From NCBI GenBank assembly GCA_013811715.1, contig JACCUS010000149.1, forward strand, positions 1 to 6,196: a stretch of DNA of 6,196 nt, written 5' to 3'. This document shows, piece by piece, positions 1-4,737 of this stretch; the stretch's first letter is position 1, and each line of letters opens with the position of its first letter. A program made the translations under genes and the position numbers. The stretch comes from Nocardioidaceae bacterium (GTDB taxonomy: Bacteria > Actinomycetota > Actinomycetes > Propionibacteriales > Nocardioidaceae). The notes beneath the pieces are model-generated. The model saw only the letters and a list, made by a program, of their open reading frames with translations, was not told the origin of the DNA and searched no databases.

Positions 1-1041
1 GGCGCCAACGGGGTCAACGACCTGTCCGAACCGGACTGGGAGAGGCTGCGCGCCGAGTTCGGCGACCAGCGGATGCTCGGCATGTCCTTGGACGCCGGCG
101 GCCACCTCACCCACGGGTTCCGACCGAACATCTCCGGCAAGATGTTCCATCAGCGCAGCTACGGCACCGACCCCGAGACCGGGCTGCTCGACTACGACCA
201 GGTCGCAGCTGCCGCCCGCGAGTTCCGGCCGCTGGTGCTGATCGCCGGCTACTCCGCATACCCGCGACGGATCAACTTCGCCAAGATGCGCGAGATCGCC
301 GACGAGGTGGGCGCCACGTTGCTGGTCGACATGGCCCACTTCGCCGGCCTGGTGGCCGGGAAGGTGATGACCGGCGACGAGGACCCAGTGCCGCACGCGC
401 AGGTCGTCACGACCACTACGCACAAGTCGCTGCGGGGCCCTCGTGGCGGGATGGTGCTGGCCTCATCCGAGTACGCCGACGCGGTCGACAAGGGTTGCCC
501 CATGGTGCTCGGCGGGCCGCTGTCGCACGTCATGGCCGCCAAGGCGGTGGCGCTCGCGGAGGCGCGGCAGCCCGAGTTCGCGACGTACGCGCAGCACGTC
601 GCGGCCAACGCCAAGACCCTCGCCGACGGCCTCCTACGGCGCGGGGCGTCGCTGGTGACGGGCGGCACCGACAACCACATCGTGCTGTTGGACGTGTCGA
701 GCTTCGGCGTCACCGGCCGTCAGGCGGAGTCCGCATTGCTCGACGCGGGGATCGTGACAAACCGGAACTCGGTGCCGGCCGACCCGAATGGGGCGTGGTA
801 CACCAGCGGCATCAGGCTCGGCACACCCGCGTTGACCACCCGCGGCTTCGGCGCGGCCGAGTTCGATCGGGTGGCGGAGCTCGTTGTCGACGTGCTGACC
901 AGCACCGAAGCGGGCACCACCAAGGACGGCCGGGCGTCGAAGGCCAAGTACACCCTCGCCGACGGCGTCGCCGACAAGGCCAAGGCCGCAGCAGGCGAGA
1001 TGCTCGAGACGTACCCCCTGTACCCCGGCTTGAGTTTGTAA
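1..1041 (+). CDS. glyA: Serine hydroxymethyltransferase, 5'-truncated by window edge
   Basis: This cytosolic PLP enzyme interconverts serine and glycine while moving a one-carbon unit to tetrahydrofolate. The reading frame is open from base 1, so the ATG at 73 is internal (Met 25 of 346 visible residues). Roughly 70-130 N-terminal residues lie outside the window, judging from family lengths of about 415-480. Visible hallmarks are MSLDAGGHLTHG, the cofactor-contacting DMAHFAG (Asp110 and His113 of the visible part) and TTTTHKSLRGPRGG with the Schiff-base lysine at visible residue 142 (codon 424-426). The usual PGxQGGP segment reads CPMVLGGPLSH, and the C-terminal third carries a lysine-rich segment before ETYPLYPGLSL. 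As I recall, both resemble the longer actinobacterial SHMT variant. No frameshift is seen. The stop lies inside a hairpin that probably ends the transcript, so the next gene is likely expressed separately. Confidence 0.96.
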   Translation, partial: GANGVNDLSEPDWERLRAEFGDQRMLGMSLDAGGHLTHGFRPNISGKMFHQRSYGTDPETGLLDYDQVAAAAREFRPLVLIAGYSAYPRRINFAKMREIADEVGATLLVDMAHFAGLVAGKVMTGDEDPVPHAQVVTTTTHKSLRGPRGGMVLASSEYADAVDKGCPMVLGGPLSHVMAAKAVALAEARQPEFATYAQHVAANAKTLADGLLRRGASLVTGGTDNHIVLLDVSSFGVTGRQAESALLDAGIVTNRNSVPADPNGAWYTSGIRLGTPALTTRGFGAAEFDRVAELVVDVLTSTEAGTTKDGRASKAKYTLADGVADKAKAAAGEMLETYPLYPGLSL

Positions 1042-1050
1042 GCCGGGGTA
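1021..1050 (+). terminator. Hairpin containing the glyA stop codon
   Basis: TACCCCGGCTT (1021-1031) and AAGCCGGGGTA (1040-1050) form a perfect 11-bp stem around the 8-nt loop GAGTTTGT. The TAA stop (1039-1041) sits at the loop/right-arm junction, so the last codons of glyA form the left arm. No T-tract follows, so it is not a classical intrinsic terminator. Strong hairpins without a U-tract are often proposed as terminators or mRNA 3'-end stabilisers in high-GC actinobacteria. Being symmetric, it could work in both directions. Confidence 0.7.
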
Positions 1051-1080
1051 GAGCTACTCCGGCCGCGGGTTTGCCCGAGT

Positions 1081-1118
1081 CGTATCACATAGTGAGACGT
1101 TGTCTTGTATCATGAGAC
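1081..1118. promoter_or_regulatory. Two related operator-like palindromes
   Basis: Site 1 (1081-1099) is CGTATCACATAGTGAGACG: 8-bp arms around ATA with a single mismatched pair (A1084/G1096). Site 2 (1107-1118) is GTATCATGAGAC: 6-bp arms, no spacer, and the same A/G mismatch. Both therefore have the half-sites GTATCA and TGAGAC, separated by 5 bp in one and 0 bp in the other. Their centres are about 22 bp apart, close to two helical turns. TATCAT at 1108-1113 inside site 2 could be a -10 element (TANNNT), placing a start of transcription near 1120, but I see no convincing -35. A dimeric repressor or activator site is the simplest reading; the regulator is not identifiable from the window. Confidence 0.5.
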
Positions 1119-1161
1119 GGCAGGTTGTCTGCCGAGCGACTCTCCGGTCAAGATGCTCGAC

Positions 1162-1275
1162 ATGACACCGACTGTCCGCAGGCTCGGCCTGGCGGCAGCG
1201 CGCCGCCCCGGCCTAGGCATGGTCGACAGCGCGATGTGCATGCCGGTGATGTGTATGCCGGCGATGCCGGCGTAG
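1162..1275 (+). CDS. Candidate Met/Cys-rich leader peptide, 37 aa
   Basis: The frame ATG 1162 to TAG 1273-1275 encodes 37 residues. The first half is basic (VRRLGLAAARRPG) and the second half ends GMVDSAMCMPVMCMPAMPA. In the last 18 residues six are Met and two are Cys, a composition hardly expected by chance in high-GC DNA. In-frame alternative starts are ATG 1153 (three residues longer) and ATG 1219 (18 residues, keeping the whole Met/Cys part). None has a strong ribosome binding site, so the true start is uncertain. It lies about 180 bases upstream of a sirohydrochlorin chelatase-family gene, and siroheme serves sulfite reduction and hence Cys and Met synthesis. Cysteine-rich leader peptides that attenuate sulfur genes are known in mycobacteria; this one would differ by having Met codons as the main signal. 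Translation is unproven. Confidence 0.5.
   Translation: MTPTVRRLGLAAARRPGLGMVDSAMCMPVMCMPAMPA
1231..1269 (+). repeat. Tandem 15-nt repeat coding for (A/V)-M-C-M-P
   Basis: GCGATGTGCATGCCG (1231-1245) is followed directly by GTGATGTGTATGCCG (1246-1260), differing at two positions, and then by a shortened copy, GCGATGCCG (1261-1269), that lacks the Cys-Met pair. The unit length is a multiple of three, and the TGC/TGT difference is synonymous, so the repeat keeps the reading frame and the Met-Cys-Met-Pro motif. It is the core of the leader-peptide call. Confidence 0.75.
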
Positions 1276-1385
1276 CCGCCCGCCAGATGTTCCGTCGGGC
1301 GCGCGTTCGCCGCAGCCGGACGACAACTCCCCTCCCCGAGCGTCGGCAGCCTCGACCGCGCGCCTCCTCTCAACCAGGAAGCGCC

Positions 1386-1457
1386 ATGACCCACCCACCC
1401 AGCGTGAACCGCCCGACCGTCGGTGGCCCGGCCTGCTCCGGCGAGGCCGCCCGGTGA
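1386..1457 (+). CDS. Small 23-aa ORF coupled to the CbiX-like gene
   Basis: ATG 1386 to TGA 1455-1457 encodes 23 residues (MTHPPSVNRPTVGGPACSGEAAR). It has the clearest ribosome binding site of the leader region, AGGAAG at 1376-1381, four bases before the ATG. Its stop overlaps the GTG start of the next gene as GTGA (1454-1457), in a different frame, which is typical of translational coupling. The peptide is Pro- and polar-rich, with no recognisable domain, signal or membrane segment. It may matter as an act of translation that brings ribosomes to the chelatase-like start rather than as a product. It might also be a chance frame, because the chelatase-like gene has its own GAGG at 1443-1446. 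Confidence 0.4.
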   Translation: MTHPPSVNRPTVGGPACSGEAAR

Positions 1458-2233
1458 GCGCACCCGCCTTGATCGCCCTCGCGCCGCAATGCCGGGATGA
1501 GCGCGGCGCCCGGATCGTGCGCGAGACCGTGGCGGCGCTCCGTCGACTGCGGCCCGCCCTGCGAGTCGAGCCGGCATTCGTCGGTCCAGCACAGCCGGAC
1601 CGGCTGCACCCTGGACCAGCCCAGCCCAGCCTCGGCCAGGTCGTCGACCGGCTCGCGGCGAGGGGCCATACCGAGATCGTCGCAGTGCCGCTCACCGTGG
1701 CACCGGCCGACCAGGCCGGCGCCGACGTCCTCGCGGCCGCCGAACAGTCGGCGGCCGGTCGTCCTGGGGTGGCGGTACGGGTTGCCGACCCGGTCGGCAT
1801 CGATTCGGCCCTGCTGCCCGTCTTGGACGCGCGGCTGCGTGATGCACTGCGCGCAGCTCGGGTCCGCGAGCTCGACGCGCTCGTCCTCGCGGGCCCGAGT
1901 TCGACCGGGGCCAGGGCCAACACGTCCGCCGCGCGGCTGGCCCGGCTGTGGGGGAGCCGGCACCACCTGCCCACCAGCGTCGCGTTCGCCTCGACCGCTC
2001 CGCCGTCGACCGGAGAGGCGGTGCGCGACTGGCGGCGGCAGGGCCGTCGGCACATCGCCGTCGGTTCGCTCTTCATCACACCCGGACCCTGGTACGACGG
2101 CGCCGCGGAGCTGGCCGCCGAAGCCGGCGCCGTGGCGGTCTCCGGGCCACTCGGCGCTCACGACGAGCTCGGTCGGCTGGTCCTGGCTCGCTACTCCGTG
2201 GCCGCCCTGCGGCTCGTCCCGATCCCTGTCTGA
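1454..2233 (+). CDS. CbiX/SirB-like protein lacking the metal-binding His residues
   Basis: This 259-residue protein has the two-domain layout of actinobacterial sirohydrochlorin chelatase homologues: domain 1 about residues 1-125, domain 2 about 126-250. Family landmarks are LIALAPQCRDERG (6-18), QPSLGQVVDRLAARG (57-71), VAVPLTVAP (77-84), the second-domain RRHIAVGSLFITPG (198-211) and the C-terminal GPLGAHDELGRLVLARY (231-247). Active members insert Fe2+ or Co2+ into sirohydrochlorin using a His in AHGSRD and a second in a PLLLxxxxHxxxD segment. Here these positions read P11-Q12-C13 and Q87, so both histidines are absent. It may be a non-catalytic paralogue, a binding or regulatory protein, or an enzyme with other ligands. 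The GTG start at 1454 is preceded by GAGG (1443-1446), and the protein begins directly with the family's first beta strand. The Met/Cys leader upstream supports a link to sulfur metabolism. The next gene follows after 37 bases. Confidence 0.85.
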   Translation: MSAPALIALAPQCRDERGARIVRETVAALRRLRPALRVEPAFVGPAQPDRLHPGPAQPSLGQVVDRLAARGHTEIVAVPLTVAPADQAGADVLAAAEQSAAGRPGVAVRVADPVGIDSALLPVLDARLRDALRAARVRELDALVLAGPSSTGARANTSAARLARLWGSRHHLPTSVAFASTAPPSTGEAVRDWRRQGRRHIAVGSLFITPGPWYDGAAELAAEAGAVAVSGPLGAHDELGRLVLARYSVAALRLVPIPV

Positions 2234-2270
2234 GCCGGCACCGAGGCAACCGGGATGGCAGGATCGAGCC

Positions 2271-3002
2271 GTGCAGTCCTTGTACCCCACCACGCCCAGC
2301 GAGCTGAGCGACGACGACCTGGCCGAGCTCTACGCCTACCCGAGCGAACGGCCATGGTTGCGCACGAACTTCGTGAGCACCCTGGACGGAGCCGCCCAAG
2401 GCACCGACCACAGGGCCGGCACGATCTCCAGCCCTGCGGACCAACGCCTCTTCGCCCTGCTCCGGTCGTTGTGCGACGTCATCATCGCCGGCGCAAACAC
2501 CGCCCGGGTCGAGGGCTACCACCCCGTCACTCCGAGCGAAGCGCGTGCGACGACCCGCACGTCCCGAGGACTCGCCCCAGTGCCCGCCATCGCCGTCGTG
2601 TCCCGATCCCTTCGTCTGGACCCGATTCTGGTGAGAGGCGGCGAGGCGCCGACGATCGTGATCACCACCGAGTCCGCACCCAGCGACGTACGCAAGGACA
2701 TCGCTGCAGTGGCACGGGTCGTCGTTGCGGGTGAGCGCGACGTGGACTTCGCCGCCGCGCGGGAGGCGTTGGTCGCCATGGGCCACCGGCGGATGCTGTG
2801 CGAGGGCGGCCCGACGCTGATGCGCGACGTCGTCGCGTCCGGCCAGGTCGACGACCTCTGCCTGACGGTGACCCCGTTGTTGATCGCCGGTGACCGGATG
2901 CGGATGGCCCACGGGCCGTCGATCGAACCCGCCCCACGGATGCGGTTGCGGCACGTCCTGGAAGCTGACGGCGACCTGTTCTTCCGTTACACCCGCGGCT
3001 GA
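2271..3002 (+). CDS. RibD_C / pyrimidine reductase-family protein (Rv2671-like)
   Basis: This 243-residue protein has the dihydrofolate reductase fold of the RibD C-terminal domain, a family of NADPH-dependent reductases. Visible motifs are PWLRTNFVSTLDGAA (28-42), CDVIIAGANTARVEGY (68-83, the nucleotide-binding and substrate loop), APTIVITT (126-133) and RRMLCEGGPTLMRDVV (173-188), ending in LFFRYTRG. From memory it matches M. tuberculosis Rv2671 along its whole length, including the N-terminal LYPTTPSELSDDDLAELYAYP segment. Rv2671 is annotated ribD but has dihydrofolate reductase activity. No deaminase domain is present, so it is not a complete bifunctional RibD. The start is GTG 2271, preceded by AGGA (2260-2263). 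CAGGAT (2259-2264) lies exactly six bases upstream and could alternatively be a weak -10 for a leaderless mRNA. The substrate, a riboflavin-pathway pyrimidine or dihydrofolate, cannot be decided here. It is probably transcribed with the chelatase-like gene. Confidence 0.88.
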   Translation: MQSLYPTTPSELSDDDLAELYAYPSERPWLRTNFVSTLDGAAQGTDHRAGTISSPADQRLFALLRSLCDVIIAGANTARVEGYHPVTPSEARATTRTSRGLAPVPAIAVVSRSLRLDPILVRGGEAPTIVITTESAPSDVRKDIAAVARVVVAGERDVDFAAAREALVAMGHRRMLCEGGPTLMRDVVASGQVDDLCLTVTPLLIAGDRMRMAHGPSIEPAPRMRLRHVLEADGDLFFRYTRG

Positions 3003-3031
3003 CTCAGGCGCCGATCCCCTATCGTCAGGGC
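2999..3031 (+). promoter_or_regulatory. Candidate leaderless promoter of ligC
   Basis: TATCGT (3020-3025) fits the actinobacterial -10 consensus TANNNT, and its last base lies six bases before the ATG at 3032. That is the spacing expected when transcription starts at or next to the start codon. CTGACT (2999-3004), a partial match to TTGACA, lies 15 bp further upstream, slightly close. There is no strong Shine-Dalgarno: only AGGG at 3027-3030, one base from the ATG. Part of the promoter overlaps the end of the upstream gene. Confidence 0.5.
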
Positions 3032-4114
3032 ATGGACTTGCCCGTGATGCCACCGCTGTCGCCGATGCTGGCCAAGGTCGCCAAGACGGTGCCGTCTCCT
3101 GAGGCGTTCGAGGGCGGCCTGCTGTACGAGCCGAAGTGGGACGGCTTCAGGTGCATCGTCTTCCGGGACGGCGACGAGGTCGAGCTCGGCAGCCGGAACG
3201 AACGACCCCTGACCCGCTACTTCCCCGAGGTCGTCGAGGCCGCGAAGGCGTCGCTGCCCGACCGCTGCGTCATCGACGGCGAGATCGTCGTGCCGATCGA
3301 CGGTCGGCTGCAGTTCGAGCGGCTGCTCGAGCGCATCCACCCGGCCGATTCGCGCGTTCGCAAGCTTGCCGTCGAGACGCCCGCGTCGTTGGTGGCGTTC
3401 GATCTGTTGGCGATCGACGACGAGGCCCTGCTCGGCACACCGCTCGGCGAGCGTCGGCCTCGTCTCGAGCAGGCGCTCGCCGGGGCGACGGACCCGATCC
3501 ACGTCACCCCGGCCAGCGACCAGCTCTCCACCGCCGAGGAGTGGTTCGCGGTCTTCGAAGGCGCGGGGCTCGACGGCATCGTCGCCAAGCCGTGCGCTTC
3601 GACGTACCAGCCCGGCGCCCGCGCGATGATCAAGGTCAAGCACGTCCGCACCGCCGACGTCGTGCTGGCCGGCTTCCGGCTGCACAAGAAGTCGACCGAA
3701 CAGCACCCGTTGCTGGGTTCGCTGCTGCTCGGCCTGTACGACGACAACGGCCGGCTGCAGCACGTCGGTGTCTCGGCCGCCTTCCCGGCCGATCGACGCG
3801 CCGAGCTCGTTCGCGAGCTGCAGCCGCTGGTCGTCGAGCCGGCCGACCATCCGTGGGCGGAGTGGGCGATCGCCGAGGCCGGTGGCGACCGGATGCCCGG
3901 GGCGCAGTCGCGCTGGAACGCGGGCAAGAACCTGTCGTGGGTGCCCCTCGACCCGGCGTTGGTCGCAGAGGTCGGCTACGACCACATGGAGGGAACCCGT
4001 TTTCGCCACACCACCCAGTTCAAGCGCTGGCGTCCCGACCGCACGCCGGAGTCGTGCACCTACGCCCAGCTCGAGGAACCGGTGAACTACGACCTGGACG
4101 ACATCTTGGTCTGA
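3032..4114 (+). CDS. ligC: ATP-dependent DNA ligase C
   Basis: This 360-residue enzyme seals single-strand nicks using ATP through a ligase-adenylate intermediate. The nucleotidyltransferase domain shows motif I EPKWDGFR with adenylated Lys35, motif Ia SRNER (54-58), IDGEIV (81-86), motif III LVAFDLLA (120-127), motif IV LDGIVAKP (180-187) and motif V MIKVKH (199-204). The OB-fold half runs from about residue 205 to the end and includes GSLLLGLY (229-236) and the family's VGYDHMEGTRFRHTTQFKRWRPDR block. Length and sequence match M. tuberculosis LigC (Rv3731) as I recall it. There is no polymerase or nuclease domain, so it is not a full LigD. The Prim-PolC-type polymerase lies just downstream in convergent orientation. 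In mycobacteria these partners work in base excision repair. The ATG at 3032 begins the conserved LPVMPPLSPMLAK. Confidence 0.95.
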   Translation: MDLPVMPPLSPMLAKVAKTVPSPEAFEGGLLYEPKWDGFRCIVFRDGDEVELGSRNERPLTRYFPEVVEAAKASLPDRCVIDGEIVVPIDGRLQFERLLERIHPADSRVRKLAVETPASLVAFDLLAIDDEALLGTPLGERRPRLEQALAGATDPIHVTPASDQLSTAEEWFAVFEGAGLDGIVAKPCASTYQPGARAMIKVKHVRTADVVLAGFRLHKKSTEQHPLLGSLLLGLYDDNGRLQHVGVSAAFPADRRAELVRELQPLVVEPADHPWAEWAIAEAGGDRMPGAQSRWNAGKNLSWVPLDPALVAEVGYDHMEGTRFRHTTQFKRWRPDRTPESCTYAQLEEPVNYDLDDILV

Positions 4115-4173
4115 TCGAGTTGCTGCTTGGGGGTTGTTGCCGGGTAGGAGCATGATGGGGGTAGCACAACCTC

Positions 4174-4181
4174 AGAAGGAG
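4174..4181 (+). promoter_or_regulatory. Strong ribosome binding site fixing the start at 4188
   Basis: AGAAGGAG ends six bases before ATG 4188. It favours this start over in-frame upstream options (TTG 4134, ATG 4152, ATG 4155). The nearer AGGAG at 4146-4150 is too close to the latter two. In the 73-base gap after ligC, TTGGGG (4127-4132) and CATGAT (4151-4156), 18 bp apart, form only a weak promoter candidate. No clear terminator follows ligC, so read-through from ligC is possible. Confidence 0.7.
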
Positions 4182-4187
4182 CCGGCC

Positions 4188-4718
4188 ATGTACCACGTGA
4201 TCGTCCTCGCAGAGCAGGCGATGAGCCCAGGTGACGCTGCGGAAGTCGTCTCGCTGCACGACGGAATCGAAGAAGAGCGGCGTTACCACGTGCTCATCCC
4301 CTGCGAGAACGCCGCCGCCCGGGTCGAGACCGCGCTCGGCGCGCTGGCCGCGAGTGAGGTGCTCGCCGCCCCCCCGGTCGTCGCCGACGACATGGACGCC
4401 GAGAAGGCCCAACAGCAGATCGACGCACTCGCGGAGACAGATGTGGGCGTGAGCATGTTGGCGCTCCGAGAGCTCGGTCACCGGGTCACCGGCGAGTTCA
4501 GCTCCGAAGACCCGATCGACGCGCTCGACCGGGTCGCCAGCGAGCAGGGCGCAGCCGAGGTCATCGTGATGACCCGGCCACACGTCATTCGGGAGTTCCT
4601 CCACGTCGACTGGACGTCGAAGGCCCGCCGCCGCCTCGGCGTACCGATCCTGCACCTCGTCGAGCACGAACCACTCGACGCCGAGTCTGGAACCGGCGAA
4701 GGCGTCACCGGCATGTGA
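4188..4718 (+). CDS. Universal-stress-like small protein, function unknown
   Basis: This 176-residue soluble acidic protein has no signal peptide or membrane segment. The N-terminal part has two beta-strand-like pieces, YHVIVLAEQ (2-10) and RRYHVLIPCENAAARVETALGAL (31-53). The C-terminal part, GEFSSEDPIDALDRVASEQGAAEVIVMTR (102-130) followed by ARRRLGVPILHLVEH (146-160), looks like the last half of a universal-stress-protein Rossmann-like fold. The ATP-binding GxxGx9G(S/T) signature is missing, so nucleotide binding is not supported. I have a loose memory of actinobacterial hypothetical proteins of this type carrying misleading annotations such as indole-3-glycerol phosphate synthase; nothing here supports that function. 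It lies 73 bases after ligC on the same strand and converges with the polymerase gene after a 15-bp gap. A role connected to the repair pair is possible but is inferred from position only. Confidence 0.75.
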   Translation: MYHVIVLAEQAMSPGDAAEVVSLHDGIEEERRYHVLIPCENAAARVETALGALAASEVLAAPPVVADDMDAEKAQQQIDALAETDVGVSMLALRELGHRVTGEFSSEDPIDALDRVASEQGAAEVIVMTRPHVIREFLHVDWTSKARRRLGVPILHLVEHEPLDAESGTGEGVTGM

Positions 4719-4737
4719 CCGGAGACAGCCGGCTCAC
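4715..4737. terminator. Convergent hairpin holding both stop codons
   Basis: GTGACCGG (4715-4722) pairs with CCGG-C-TCAC (4729-4737) through eight base pairs with one bulged C (4733) and the loop AGACAG. The TGA of the universal-stress-like gene (4716-4718) and the TCA complement of the polymerase stop (4734-4736) lie in opposite arms. Its position in the 15-bp gap between convergent genes makes a bidirectional terminator likely. No T-tract flanks it. Confidence 0.6.

Larger units (their letters stand above)
1118..1385 (+). promoter_or_regulatory. Structured 5' leader, candidate attenuator
   Basis: This stretch between the palindromes and the first well-supported ribosome binding site is rich in inverted repeats. 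CGGCAG-GTTGT-CTGCCG lies at 1118-1134. GGCGGC-AGCGC-GCCGCC lies at 1191-1207. GCCGGC-GAT-GCCGGC (1257-1271) ends just before the leader-peptide stop. A large stem pairs GGCGCGCG (1298-1305) with CGCGCGCC (1357-1364) and extends after one mismatch by three more pairs. Inside its loop, CCGGACG (1316-1322) pairs with CGTCGG (1341-1346) with one bulged G. CCTCCT (1363-1368) is followed by AGGAAG (1376-1381), so the ribosome binding site could be partly masked. With the Met/Cys-rich frame at 1162-1275, this fits a ribosome-sensing attenuator. The mechanism is inferred. Confidence 0.45.

Noticed and set aside
1112..1165. 17-codon frame (MRRQVVCRATLRSRCST) whose stop overlaps the leader ATG as ATGA
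   Set aside because: No ribosome binding site, starts inside an operator-like palindrome, and would lie upstream of the likely transcription start near 1120.
1118..1385. SAM-IV or SAM-I type riboswitch
   Set aside because: Pieces such as ATGAGACGGCAGG and ACAACTCCCCTCC recall parts of SAM riboswitches, but the ordered core with pseudoknot partners could not be assembled by eye. A covariance-model search would decide.
1213..2293. Long minus-strand frames opposite the chelatase-like gene
   Set aside because: Arg/Gly/Pro-rich translations without domains, explained by high-GC codon bias; the plus strand encodes a recognisable family.
2987..4153. 388-residue minus-strand frame opposite ligC, and a similar frame at 2076-3053
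   Set aside because: Exact shadows of ligC and the RibD_C gene with low-complexity composition and no recognisable motif.
4134..4187. Upstream starts (TTG 4134, ATG 4152, ATG 4155) for the universal-stress-like gene
   Set aside because: ATG 4188 has a much better ribosome binding site and begins at the first beta strand.
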